NCBI RefSeq assembly: GCF_042680125.1 | Contig: NZ_JBHTNY010000020.1 | DNA from: Robinsoniella peoriensis | Lineage (GTDB): Bacteria > Bacillota > Clostridia > Lachnospirales > Lachnospiraceae | Strand: one strand, 5' to 3' | Length of the DNA stretch: 64,000 nt | In this document: piece by piece, positions 1 to 10,229 of the stretch | Numbering within the stretch: position 1 is the first letter of the stretch | Layout: every line of letters starts with the position of its first letter | Program-made: the position numbers and the translations under genes | Notes under the pieces: generated by a model | Seen by the model: the letters and a program-made list of their open reading frames with translations, nothing else | Database searches by the model: none | Told to the model about the DNA's origin: nothing

Positions 1-3000
1 ATATTTTTCACCCGGCTGGCTATAGTCAATAGTTAAAGTGGCTTCTCCCGTTTCCCAGTTAATATTCATCTCATGCTCATTGGAATGCCACTGAAAATAT
101 GCATCATTTTCACTATTTAAGAAATAATCAATGACTTTGATCTTTGCCGTTCCGTTTTTATACATCTCATATAAATTATTTTCTAAGAGATGCCCCTGAC
201 TTAATTCCCGCAAACCATTGTAATCATTATAAGGACTATCTTTGTAATAATCATTTAAATTTTTTATGGAGAGCGTTACCTTACTGCTCTTGGATTCCTG
301 TTGTATATCCAATTGATCCGGAACTTCTACTGTTGGTAATGGCGGCATCATCACAAAGGACTGTACGATGGACGTTTTACTATCGGTGGTAATATCAATT
401 TTATTTTCCCCTTCACCAACACTGTATCCTTTAGCCTGAATGGATAAATACAGTTTCTGTCCCATATATTTATCTGCAATATTTTTAAGATTTAATGTCA
501 GTCCTTCCAGATTATTACTGTCGTAATGACTGCTCCATATTGCTGCCCCATCACCTGTCTTAATCCCATCGACATATTTATAACTGGTATAGATAGATAC
601 TTCATAACCACTGGTTAAGCCGACTAATCCCTTCCATTTCATTTCGTAGGTTGTTCCTTTTACGCCGGTAACTTCCTTGGTATCCGGTATCGGCAGCTCA
701 TAAAAATAATTCTGCAGGATGTTATTTACATTTGTAAGTTCATCGTTTTTATCCCAGGTGAAATCATCTGTTTTTCCTATTGTATCAAGAAGCGCATCAA
801 AACTTGCTTCATTCCAATAACCCTTTTCGCCGGCTGCATCCTTTTCCGTATAGCTTTGACTGTCACCATTGTCGGTATTATATTTCGCAAACGGTTCATT
901 ACCAACCATCCATTGATGAAATTGTAAGGGGGTATTGCCGAGTTTTAAGTATGGCAGGGTGGAAGCTACTCTGTCACTGATAAAATAGCAGTCACGTATA
1001 CTGGCTCCCGTACATGTTTTATCACGTAAGTCACTGCCGTTTCCTATATATCTGCGAGCACCTATAATTCCCCCAATGTAACCGCATACATCATCTTTAG
1101 AAGCCGCCTTTCCGTCCGTCCAACCGATTTTGCCAAGGCTGTAGCAATTGATTACGATACCTTTATTCAGGGTGGAAGCATCATTTGCATACCCGACAAT
1201 ACCGCCTGCAGAATTTACATTTGACAGTTCACTTGCGGCCACACGTTTAACGGATACATTTCCGGTGTTGTAAACAGATAAAATAGCCGAACCTGCTAAT
1301 TCTCCCACAATTCCCCCTGCTTCTTTATCCGCGGTCACATGAAATGTGTTATAAGTAGCCCTGAACTGTTTTGATTCATTATCGGGATCAATTTTAATAT
1401 CACTCATAACCTTTGTGGCAACGCCGCTGACATAACCCGCGATTCCTCCGACACGCTGGCCCCCTTGTATGAAAGGAACTGCTGAACCTGTCGGGATTCG
1501 GGTTGAACATGCTGTTATCGTTCCGCCAGAAAGAGCACCTACGATGCCGCCCACATTGACCGATGAATCGTTGGATATTACACTTGCATAATTTGTGCAG
1601 CCGTTTAGTGCAGTTCCTGCCGGTGAAGCCATGGATCCCGCAATTCCTCCCAGGGAATTAATCTGGATATCCGCTCTGTCAAAGACTAAGTCCTTTTTAT
1701 TCGAACAATTTTTAAACGTACTGTTTGAATTTGCCGTACTGCCCAAGGATCCTACGATACCGCCTACCCCTGTCACAGTCCTGGAACCTACCGACTCATC
1801 AACAGATACCACACCATCATTAATTAAATTTGTAAATAATTCTCCCGCATATGGCACAAAACCGACACATCCGCCTATACCGGAGGGAGTTGCATTTGCT
1901 TCCTTGTTCCATATGGCGGAAACATTGCCTTTATTTGTGCAGTTACTGTATTCTCCTGTATTAAAAGCACTGGAAGTTCCCTGGTATATACGCCCTAATA
2001 TTCCGCCAACGTTTTGAATTCCGGAAATGGAACCACTATTTTCATTATTCTGAACTTTCAGGTACGCTCCATCTTCCTGTCTTCCGATGATACCTCCTAC
2101 ATCACCGCCGCCCTTTATGGTACCGGCTGCGTTATTGTTACAGCTTTCTATTAAACCTACTGAAACTGCATTGCTTTTACTTTTTATTACCCCTATGATG
2201 CCTCCGACCTGGGCATAATTATTGACATCTACTACTCCGGAATTGTTACAATCTTTAATATATACTTTTGTAGTTGCATAGCCGACAATTCCACCCATAC
2301 CGCAATTCTGATAATTATAAATATCCAGTTTTTTATTGGAATTCATTTTTATTTTACCGTAATTGTTACAGGAATTAAGAATCAGATACAGGTCATTACC
2401 GGAAGCATTGCCCACGATCCCTCCAACAGCTCCGCATAAATCGCCATTCATAACTATATTCATATAATTGCTGCAGGAATCAAAGTTTTTTACCAGAGAA
2501 TTGAGATCTTCCGCATTCTTTACGTCCTTTCCTGGTTTGGGACCTGCATAATTACCTACAATCCCTCCTGCATTGCGGACATCACAGGTTAGGAAATCCA
2601 GGGTTTCACCAGCTGTACCATTTTTACAATTTATAAACGTAGATGTTGAGCCATTACCTGCAATACCACCTACATTTGTAATACCGGCAGGTTGATTATT
2701 TTCATCTGCATAACAGATTATTCCCATGTTTTTACAGTTGGAAATCGTAGTGCTGCCAGCATATCCTACGATACCGCCTAATTCGCTGGCATTCTCCTGC
2801 AAAGGATTAATCTGAGCTTCCGATGTATTCTCGCAATCCGTAATATTTGCTGAATTATTATGCGACCCGCTTATTCCTCCTATACGTGTTTTTCCACCTA
2901 TAACCCCTTTATTTTTGCAGCTCTCTATTGCAACACTGCTGTTGCCATAAATACCGCCTGCATTTAAAACACCTGTTACCGAGCTATAATTAACGATATA

Positions 3001-6000
3001 GCCTTTTTTTGCATTACCATTATTGGGTGTGTCACATAAAATGCTGCTGTCCTTATCTCCAATTCCCACAATTCCGCCTACATTTGTGCAGCCGTTAATG
3101 GAAGAAGGGGTATCGGGCGTTGTGTTAATACCATATTCATTACTATCTCCAATCCGGTTTAAATATATCGTTCCCGCATTGCGTCCGGTAATACCGCCTA
3201 CACCTCCATCCGTCTTCAGGTTGCCCTTGTCGTCGAAATTTCTGTTTCCAAGTCCGCTGACAGTACCTCTGAATTCACAGTTTTTTACAATATGACCTTT
3301 GTTATTATAGCCGATTATTCCGCCGGCATATAAGGTCTGTGCCATTTCACTAATTTGGATGGTTCCGCTGTAGATATAGTTTTCAATGCCTGGCGGATTC
3401 TGAGCCGTCACTTTTCTGTCGTCTTTTCCGATTATGCCTCCGATTAACGGGGTATTTCCGGAGGTACTGTTAACCGCAGCCTGATTTACATTGATATTAA
3501 TGGAAACATTATTGTTTTCACCATTGTTCTTTTTCATTGTAACAGATCCCTGGTTCCAACCCACAATGCCGCCCACTATATTACTGCCTGTAACAGAGTT
3601 TGAATTTGTATCATTTAATTTTGATGTACAGTCCTTAATGTCACCTGCTGCTAAACCTTGGGAAGCACTGTTATTGATACCTGCAATTCCGCCAATAGCA
3701 TTATTTTCTGTACCTGTGACAGCACCTGTTACACTCCCCAGGTTATGACTGGCCTGAATGACGCCGGAGTTGGTTCCTGTGATGCCTCCTGCCTGAGCAT
3801 AATCACTTCTTATGGTTCCGAAACGATTGTAGCAGCTTTGTATCGAGCCTAAGTTCATGCCTACGATTCCGCCGGACTGACCGTAATTACTGGATACATT
3901 TCCATAATTATGGCAATCGGTTATTTCTTTGCCCGATTCATTCACCCCTGTAATACCGCCCGCATAACCCGAACCAATTACATTATCCGATGAATCTTTT
4001 TTCTCTGATGTAATATTGCCATAGTTACTGCAGGATTTTATGCTCTTGGAATTATGGCTGCCTACGATACCGCCGACATAATTTTCCCCTGTAACATTTG
4101 CCCGGTTCACTAAATTTTCCAGAGTCGGCTGCACCCCCTGGGATGTTGTCTCGTTGTCAGAGCCGTCTTGTAAAAGGATTCCTTCGTTAACTCCGATCAA
4201 TCCTCCAACATAGTTTCTGCCCACTACAGCAGGAATAATCCGCTCACTTCCGATTTCCGTACCGGATATACTTCCTTTGTTAAAACCGGTTATACCGCCT
4301 ACTTTATCTCCGCCCGGCGCAGATACATTGGCATACGTAGTACAATTAACAATGGAAGCTTCATTTGTACCTACAAGACCTCCGGTATTACTGCCGCCAA
4401 CGATGGAAGCATATTGATTGGCGCTGCATTTTTCAACCCGTGCCGGGTTTGATGGATCTGTGGTATGGTTTAACCCGACGATTCCTCCAACACTGCTCTT
4501 GCCTTCAATTTTAAAACTTTTTGCATCTCCTATGACGCAGTTTAGGATGATTCCCTCGTTTACTTCACACAGTCCGCCCAGATATTTGCTTGGGGATTTT
4601 ACATTTCCTTCGTTGTAACATTGTTGAATTAAACCGGTCGATGTATTTCTGCCGGTAATTCCCCCGATAAAATAGGAAGTCCCTGTGATCTGATCCGATG
4701 TTGCCGCATCTTCTTCTATTTGAATGCCATTCGGGATTACAATTGATACATCGCCATAATTATTGCTTGAATTTACCGCTAAATTACTGCCCTTTTCATT
4801 ACAGCCGATAATTCCGCCAACATAACGGGAACCGGTTACCGACGCAGTATTTCTGCAGCTTACAAAGTTCGTTATGATTTTCTGTGCTTCATTCTGTGTC
4901 TGAGAAGTATTTGCATCAAAGACACCATAAGGGTATGATGCAGTCAGACTTGCACATTGGATGGGAACATTATTCAAATTTTCAATACAGGAATGATAAC
5001 CGATAACTCCTCCCACATAGGCTTCTCCTTTGATCAAAATATTGCCGGTTGTAGTTCCTGTGATCTGAACCTGTAACTGATCATTTTTCTCAACCGGAAC
5101 AATATTACAGCCAATGATTCCGCCTACATAATTTTTACCGGTAATTTGTGAGTCCGTACCGCCATTGTAGGCTACCTCAACACCATTTATACCGCTTAAA
5201 TCAGAATTCATTCCCAGATATCCGCCCACATAATTGTTCCGGCCCCGTACAGACCCGGAGATACTGCGGTATCCACTAATGGAGGATACATTCCATCCAA
5301 CAATCCCGCCAACAAAAGAATTGCCATATACATAGTTATTACTGTTTGAATTATTGGATCCATCACCTGTTATAGTTCCGAGATTTAATCCTGCTATCCC
5401 TCCTGCACAGTCTGCCGTTGTAAGAAAATCGTAGTTTGAATTAACCAGACCGTTTTCTTTTTCTTCAAAGCTGCTAATACATTTGTTTAATTCACCATAG
5501 TTTACTCCGGTAATACCTCCGCTGTATCGTTTAGCTGCATAAACAAATCCCATATTGGTGCAGTTGCTTATCTTATTTACATCGTTGATGTATTTTGCTG
5601 CTAATCCTCCCTGCATTAATTCAGAGTAATAATTACGCAAAGCATTTTCTATATTATTTCTCTCAGTATCATTCAGATCTTTCTGCATGAGTCTCTTATA
5701 ATATTCATCGGTACCGGAAACGAGGTCATCCAGATTTCCAATCCAGTCAGCATCCAATAATTCCTGTATGCTGTTAAAATCTGCCCCATTCATTCCCATA
5801 ATGCCGCCGACCATAGATGCACCCAGAACATTTGAGGAATTAACATAATTAGAAATCTCTGTATTCTTTGCATCTGTATATCCAAAAATGCCGCCAACCA
5901 TGTTGCCGCTTCCAATTACAAGACCACTGACATCCTCTTTTCGCCCTGTTAAATTTTCCAGTATGGAAGATATCAGTCCTTCGTTTGTAACACTTCCCAT

Positions 6001-8451
6001 ATTGATGCCGATGAGTCCGCCTACAAAATCCTTACCCAGAACGGCATTATTTACAAAGCAGTCAATGACTTCTGCTTTTTCACCAAAATTACCACCTGCA
6101 ATACCGCCAACGCCCCTTCCTGAATAAGAGGGTAATGTTCCGTTTTCTTTATTTAAAGCATTTAAACAAGTCTCTAAAAGCTTATCGCATTCGGAAAAAT
6201 ATGTTTCGTCCAGTACATTTTCGCATTTTTTTAATTTGCCTTCATTATAGCCTGCAATTCCGCCAATATATAGAGGTTCTTTGGTTGATGTACCGGAATC
6301 ATCTTCCGCCGGTTCATTTTTGTTATTTAGACTAATGACACCTTTATTAACGCAAGACGATAATTTACCTGCATTCTCATTTTGTCCTGCTATTCCGCCA
6401 AAATTTTGTATTACTTCGTCACCATTGGTTACGATTCCCAAATTGTTATAATTTTTAAGGGAAGTTACTTTATCCGAATAGTTTAATCCAATCATACCAC
6501 CGACATTATAGGTACCGGATACAATATTCTGTATTGCTTTCGATTCATTGTTAACGACTGGCAGTGTGGTAATATCCGACACTTCTCCTTTATTTAAACC
6601 AATAACACCGCCAATGTTTTTTCCAAAATCTGCAACTTCATTGGTATCACTTTCCTCACCGCTGCTATTTATAATTTCTGCCTGCACCGCTGCCTGTACC
6701 TGAACATCTGTAATTTTTCCGGAAACATTATTTGTGCCTGTGACGGCACCTACATTTGTAATTCCGGATACCGATGTATCCAGGAGACGCAGTCCTTTAA
6801 TCTCACCGCTATTTACCGCAAAAAGTCCTACATTATTTCCGATTTTGGCATCTGCTTTGATATCGATGCCGGCTATTTTGAAATTTCTTTTATTATTGTC
6901 TTCATCTAATGTCTCTTCAACATCATATTTTCCTTTAAACTCTGTTACGATATTGGTAAGATCATTTTGATCCGCTTTTACTTCTTTTACAAACACAATT
7001 GGTTCAAAAAGTTTCTTACTTAACATCACAGAATGGGAACTGTCATTGTTGTATTCCGGAATCTTCCAGTTAATATCACCTGTCTGCAGAAAATAAGATT
7101 CTGCAGTTACATTTCGCATATTGTTTAGATGGCGGGCATATTTAATGGTATAAGGATAATCTGAAGTGGAATTATTTTCTTCTAATCCGGTTTCCATTTT
7201 GCCGCTTCCGCCTGCATCCACCATTGCTCCATTATAATCAGCTTCTTTTTCTCCACCCCCAAAGCTGGCACTTTCATAATTGGAAACACCTTTTTCTTCT
7301 GAAACGGACATCCCCTCTAATTTCGGAGTTACTTCACAGTAAATATAATCGGTAGACAAAATCCCTTTATATTTTTCTAATATACTGTAATGGATACAAT
7401 CCAAGCTCAAAGAGTACTTATTGGTACTGCTATCATAAATAAAAATTGGATTAGAAGAGGTACCTGCTTTTTCTTCAGCTGTTTTCCAATCAGTCGGGGT
7501 ACCAATAACCGCTTTGATTTTTGGTATAGAAATACTAAAATCAGGTCTGTTTTTTGACTTTATTTTGACATCATAATATAGTTTCCCCGCAAGAGAAGAA
7601 TCGGCGGAAAAAGCAGGGTTTCCTGCCTCTGCCCCTGCTCCTTCAAGTGGTAAATTTTTATCCTGCCATTCTAAGTATAGTCTGTCACTGTTCACTAATT
7701 TTACAGCCGGTTGATATACATCCACCTTGCTGTTGGCATAGTTGGACATACTGATTCCATAGTAGCCCTGACGTTTTTCTTTCAGACTTTTGGTATCGCG
7801 TTTTACCACGTTATATTTTTCGCTGCTATTCAGTTCATATGGATAAATAGATGGTTTACGGCAAAAATCATCTATTTTTTCGGAATAAAAAACGCTAAGA
7901 ACGATACCGGTTGCCTCATCATATTCCAGTAAAAAACAATGATCGGTAATGTTCTCATCCTTTATACTTGGTTCGATGATCTCTGTCCAGAAAGGATTAT
8001 AAAAATACAGATCATTATCCTTTGATGACATGTCTTCTCTGTTTCCTAAATATCCCTTCTTACTATTAACAAATACGGAGACTATTTTACTGCTGTTATG
8101 GTTCTTCTCCCACTCCTCTTTAACACTGGGATCATCATCCGGAAAATAACCATTTAACTGCAATATGTCTTCCATTCTGGCAGTGTTTAGTCCGGTATCA
8201 TATGTAGAAATGCGCTCATTAAATTGGTCTAATGCACCCAGTTCTTTTTGCTGTGTAAGATAATTCTGCGCAGCGTAAAAAACAGTTTCCGCTGTTTGAT
8301 TTGCTTTGAGCATATATGCGGTTACCATATAGCCGTATACGGCTACTGTTACGATTGTACCTATAATGGCTACAACGGTGATTACGGAAATCATTTCTAA
8401 TAATGTGAAGCCTTTTGTTTCTTTGAGTGTTTTTTTTAATTTGGCAAACAT
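1..8451 (-). CDS. Giant prepilin-like protein with about 49 GLUG-type repeats (partial, C-terminus off the left edge)
   Basis: Reading frame is open from an ATG at 8451 to base 1, at least 2817 codons; no stop was met when I translated it. An AAAGGG ribosome site precedes the ATG. Residues 14-20 read GFTLLEM, a type III prepilin cleavage and N-methylation signal (Gly, then Phe at +1 and Glu at +5), followed by a hydrophobic helix, so it should be processed by the PilD encoded at 11997. Residues about 50-530 are a non-repetitive region. Residues about 535-2460 are a long series of GLUG-like units of the form VGGIVGxNxG, I count about 49, many followed by a CxNxGxV strand. From about 2580 onward there is a different, Fn3-like region. 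GLUG repeats are known from bacterial surface adhesins and are expected to fold as a beta-solenoid. Position after pilB-pilT-pilA suggests a pilus-displayed or pilus-assembled adhesin; that role is inference. Confidence 0.88.
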   Translation of the reverse strand, partial: MFAKLKKTLKETKGFTLLEMISVITVVAIIGTIVTVAVYGYMVTAYMLKANQTAETVFYAAQNYLTQQKELGALDQFNERISTYDTGLNTARMEDILQLNGYFPDDDPSVKEEWEKNHNSSKIVSVFVNSKKGYLGNREDMSSKDNDLYFYNPFWTEIIEPSIKDENITDHCFLLEYDEATGIVLSVFYSEKIDDFCRKPSIYPYELNSSEKYNVVKRDTKSLKEKRQGYYGISMSNYANSKVDVYQPAVKLVNSDRLYLEWQDKNLPLEGAGAEAGNPAFSADSSLAGKLYYDVKIKSKNRPDFSISIPKIKAVIGTPTDWKTAEEKAGTSSNPIFIYDSSTNKYSLSLDCIHYSILEKYKGILSTDYIYCEVTPKLEGMSVSEEKGVSNYESASFGGGEKEADYNGAMVDAGGSGKMETGLEENNSTSDYPYTIKYARHLNNMRNVTAESYFLQTGDINWKIPEYNNDSSHSVMLSKKLFEPIVFVKEVKADQNDLTNIVTEFKGKYDVEETLDEDNNKRNFKIAGIDIKADAKIGNNVGLFAVNSGEIKGLRLLDTSVSGITNVGAVTGTNNVSGKITDVQVQAAVQAEIINSSGEESDTNEVADFGKNIGGVIGLNKGEVSDITTLPVVNNESKAIQNIVSGTYNVGGMIGLNYSDKVTSLKNYNNLGIVTNGDEVIQNFGGIAGQNENAGKLSSCVNKGVISLNNKNEPAEDDSGTSTKEPLYIGGIAGYNEGKLKKCENVLDETYFSECDKLLETCLNALNKENGTLPSYSGRGVGGIAGGNFGEKAEVIDCFVNNAVLGKDFVGGLIGINMGSVTNEGLISSILENLTGRKEDVSGLVIGSGNMVGGIFGYTDAKNTEISNYVNSSNVLGASMVGGIMGMNGADFNSIQELLDADWIGNLDDLVSGTDEYYKRLMQKDLNDTERNNIENALRNYYSELMQGGLAAKYINDVNKISNCTNMGFVYAAKRYSGGITGVNYGELNKCISSFEEKENGLVNSNYDFLTTADCAGGIAGLNLGTITGDGSNNSNSNNYVYGNSFVGGIVGWNVSSISGYRSISGSVRGRNNYVGGYLGMNSDLSGINGVEVAYNGGTDSQITGKNYVGGIIGCNIVPVEKNDQLQVQITGTTTGNILIKGEAYVGGVIGYHSCIENLNNVPIQCASLTASYPYGVFDANTSQTQNEAQKIITNFVSCRNTASVTGSRYVGGIIGCNEKGSNLAVNSSNNYGDVSIVIPNGIQIEEDAATSDQITGTSYFIGGITGRNTSTGLIQQCYNEGNVKSPSKYLGGLCEVNEGIILNCVIGDAKSFKIEGKSSVGGIVGLNHTTDPSNPARVEKCSANQYASIVGGSNTGGLVGTNEASIVNCTTYANVSAPGGDKVGGITGFNKGSISGTEIGSERIIPAVVGRNYVGGLIGVNEGILLQDGSDNETTSQGVQPTLENLVNRANVTGENYVGGIVGSHNSKSIKSCSNYGNITSEKKDSSDNVIGSGYAGGITGVNESGKEITDCHNYGNVSSNYGQSGGIVGMNLGSIQSCYNRFGTIRSDYAQAGGITGTNSGVIQASHNLGSVTGAVTGTENNAIGGIAGINNSASQGLAAGDIKDCTSKLNDTNSNSVTGSNIVGGIVGWNQGSVTMKKNNGENNNVSININVNQAAVNSTSGNTPLIGGIIGKDDRKVTAQNPPGIENYIYSGTIQISEMAQTLYAGGIIGYNNKGHIVKNCEFRGTVSGLGNRNFDDKGNLKTDGGVGGITGRNAGTIYLNRIGDSNEYGINTTPDTPSSINGCTNVGGIVGIGDKDSSILCDTPNNGNAKKGYIVNYSSVTGVLNAGGIYGNSSVAIESCKNKGVIGGKTRIGGISGSHNNSANITDCENTSEAQINPLQENASELGGIVGYAGSTTISNCKNMGIICYADENNQPAGITNVGGIAGNGSTSTFINCKNGTAGETLDFLTCDVRNAGGIVGNYAGPKPGKDVKNAEDLNSLVKNFDSCSNYMNIVMNGDLCGAVGGIVGNASGNDLYLILNSCNNYGKIKMNSNKKLDIYNYQNCGMGGIVGYATTKVYIKDCNNSGVVDVNNYAQVGGIIGVIKSKSNAVSVGLIESCNNNAAGTIKGGGDVGGIIGRQEDGAYLKVQNNENSGSISGIQNVGGILGRIYQGTSSAFNTGEYSNCTNKGNVSAIWNKEANATPSGIGGCVGFVPYAGELFTNLINDGVVSVDESVGSRTVTGVGGIVGSLGSTANSNSTFKNCSNKKDLVFDRADIQINSLGGIAGSMASPAGTALNGCTNYASVISNDSSVNVGGIVGALSGGTITACSTRIPTGSAVPFIQGGQRVGGIAGYVSGVATKVMSDIKIDPDNESKQFRATYNTFHVTADKEAGGIVGELAGSAILSVYNTGNVSVKRVAASELSNVNSAGGIVGYANDASTLNKGIVINCYSLGKIGWTDGKAASKDDVCGYIGGIIGARRYIGNGSDLRDKTCTGASIRDCYFISDRVASTLPYLKLGNTPLQFHQWMVGNEPFAKYNTDNGDSQSYTEKDAAGEKGYWNEASFDALLDTIGKTDDFTWDKNDELTNVNNILQNYFYELPIPDTKEVTGVKGTTYEMKWKGLVGLTSGYEVSIYTSYKYVDGIKTGDGAAIWSSHYDSNNLEGLTLNLKNIADKYMGQKLYLSIQAKGYSVGEGENKIDITTDSKTSIVQSFVMMPPLPTVEVPDQLDIQQESKSSKVTLSIKNLNDYYKDSPYNDYNGLRELSQGHLLENNLYEMYKNGTAKIKVIDYFLNSENDAYFQWHSNEHEMNINWETGEATLTIDYSQPGEKY

Positions 8452-8555
8452 TATATTTCACCCTTTCTTGGATTGATATTTACGAAAAATTTAGTGATTA
8501 TTCATATTAGTAAATGTAGTATTATTTTATTCTGCACTTAATAATATGGATAATA

Positions 8556-8594
8556 TTATATATAAGGCAGGCATTTTACCCGCCTTATATATAA
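8556..8594 (-). terminator. Hairpin between pilA-like gene and giant prepilin gene
   Basis: Thirteen-base-pair perfect stem (8556-8568 with 8582-8594) whose loop can add two more G-C pairs. On the minus strand it follows the pilA-like stop codon by about 10 bases. It has no real U-run, only A/T-rich sequence, so it may be a partial terminator or an mRNA-stabilising stem that lets the abundant major pilin be made in excess over the giant downstream protein. The function is inference. Confidence 0.5.
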
Positions 8595-8603
8595 ATAAAA
8601 TTT

Positions 8604-9065
8604 TTATTTAGTTGAAGGATAGCTACCTGTTTTATCGTTTGCTTTCCATTCAACACTCTCTAAAATATTTCCAGCTGCAACCTCTGCATTAATTGTTACA
8701 CCTTTTAATTCTTTGGCATTAAAAAAATCAACAAGATCAGCTGTTGTTATTAGAACTGCTGGATCAACAGCTGCTGTATCACATGATACAGTAATAGCAT
8801 TATTAACCAATGTAATAGTATACTTTCCATCCTGAATTTTTATATTACCAGTTTCCTTTTCGGTAAGCATTGTCTGTATAGAAGTATACGCTGTCTTAGC
8901 ATTAGCATCTACAGATGTACCTCTTGCCGTTGATAAAAACTTCACCAAATTAGGTGCGATCAAAGCGATCAGGATTGCAATAATAGCAATAACGATGATC
9001 AATTCGATTAGTGTAAAACCTTTCTTCTCTTTCGCTGATTTTCTCAGCTTCTGCATGAATGTCAT
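8604..9065 (-). CDS. pilA: Type IV major pilin (PilA-like prepilin)
   Basis: 153-residue prepilin. A short basic leader ends in KKGFTLIEL (cleavage after Gly16, Phe +1, Glu +5), then an Ile/Ala-rich hydrophobic helix typical of type IV pilins. The mature C-terminal part is small (about 137 residues) and contains one Cys. The ATG at 9065 is preceded by AAGGAGG at ideal spacing, the strongest ribosome site in the pilus locus, which fits a major subunit. The gene lies downstream of pilT (88 bases) and upstream of the giant GLUG prepilin. Designation as the major pilin rests on size, leader and expression signals; it could in principle be one of several pilins. Confidence 0.88.
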   Translation of the reverse strand: MTFMQKLRKSAKEKKGFTLIELIIVIAIIAILIALIAPNLVKFLSTARGTSVDANAKTAYTSIQTMLTEKETGNIKIQDGKYTITLVNNAITVSCDTAAVDPAVLITTADLVDFFNAKELKGVTINAEVAAGNILESVEWKANDKTGSYPSTK

Positions 9066-9153
9066 AATTCATACCTCCTTAAATTTATGTTTTTGTATGT
9101 ATAAACCCTTTGGGGATTTATCAAATTTATATCACATTGAGGATGCAAAAAAA

Positions 9154-10218
9154 TTACGCGAAAAGCTTTTGCATTAACATGTTTTTGTCAATTCCATAGT
9201 CAACTGCCATTTCTGGTTTTATGATATGGTTTTGTGCCAGTTCCAGTAAGTGTCCGTCCATGGACTGCATACCCAGCCTGCCGCCTGTTTGTAATACGGA
9301 AGTAATCTGGTGGCATTTATTTTCACGGATCATATTCGCAACGGCATCTGTTATCAATAATATTTCAAGGGCTGCTACCCTGCCATTTCCGTCTGCTGTG
9401 GGTATCAGCTGCTGGGATATTACCGCCTTTAAAACCGAAGCTAATTGTGTCCGGATCTGCTGCTGCTGATACGGAGGAAATACATCAATAATTCGGTCTA
9501 TTGTTTGTGCTGCTCCTGTTGTATGCAGTGTAGAAAAAACAAGGTGGCCGGTTTCGGCTGCCGTTACTGCCGATGCTATGGTCTCCAGATCCCGCATTTC
9601 TCCAACCAGGATAATATCCGGATCTTCACGGAGTGCACTCCTTAGAGAAGCTGCAAAGCTGTTGGTATCTACTCCGACTTCTCTTTGGTTTACCATACAG
9701 TTTTTATGCTGGTGCACATACTCAACCGGATCTTCGATTGTAATAATATGTTCACTCCGGCATTGGTTGATATAGTCTAAAGAAGATGCCAATGTTGTGG
9801 ATTTACCGCTTCCGGTAGGTCCGGTAACAAGTACCAGTCCCCGTTTCAGCATGGCAAGATCTTTTAATATTTTAGGTAATTTCAGTTCTTCCATGGTAGG
9901 AATATATGCGCTTAGCAATCGTATGGCGATTACCGTTTTTTTCTGCTGATAATAAATATTAACACGGTTTCTACTTCCGTCTGCCGCTTCATAGCAGAAA
10001 TCTATTTCTTCCAATGGATCCTGCGGTCTTTGAATCTGGCACTTAATCAGCATATCGTCAGCTGACACCTGAAGCTGCTGGGCATCCAAAACCTCATGCC
10101 CCTGCATTTTAATTAATTTCCCGTTCTTCCGCGCCATTGGCGGAAGTCCGAAGGTAAGATGGATATCGGAGCATCCAAGTGCTCTTCCCTGTTGGATTAA
10201 ATCATCTATCTGGCCCAT
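9154..10218 (-). CDS. pilT: Pilus retraction ATPase PilT
   Basis: 354 residues, the normal PilT length. It shows the N-terminal PAS-like region, Walker A GPTGSGKST at 133-141, an Asp box (TIEDPVEYV), Walker B ending in the GEMRD motif and the His box (STLHTTGA). PilT hexamers sit at the cytoplasmic base of the pilus and hydrolyse ATP to depolymerise the fibre, giving twitching motility. An AGGGGG ribosome site lies just before the ATG. The gene follows pilB by 11 bases and must be co-transcribed with it. GEMRD (Met) is a mark that separates PilT from PilB (GEVRD). Confidence 0.95.
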   Translation of the reverse strand: MGQIDDLIQQGRALGCSDIHLTFGLPPMARKNGKLIKMQGHEVLDAQQLQVSADDMLIKCQIQRPQDPLEEIDFCYEAADGSRNRVNIYYQQKKTVIAIRLLSAYIPTMEELKLPKILKDLAMLKRGLVLVTGPTGSGKSTTLASSLDYINQCRSEHIITIEDPVEYVHQHKNCMVNQREVGVDTNSFAASLRSALREDPDIILVGEMRDLETIASAVTAAETGHLVFSTLHTTGAAQTIDRIIDVFPPYQQQQIRTQLASVLKAVISQQLIPTADGNGRVAALEILLITDAVANMIRENKCHQITSVLQTGGRLGMQSMDGHLLELAQNHIIKPEMAVDYGIDKNMLMQKLFA

Positions 10219-10229
10219 AAATCCCCCTT

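Noticed and set aside
1595..7932. Many plus-strand frames of 60-140 residues with a repeating I-P-P pattern
   Set aside because: They are the antisense shadow of the GLUG repeats (Gly-Gly-Ile codons read backwards); none has a ribosome site.
8219..8461. 80-residue minus-strand frame
   Set aside because: Out of frame with, and inside, the giant prepilin coding region; the correct frame begins at 8451 with the pilin leader.
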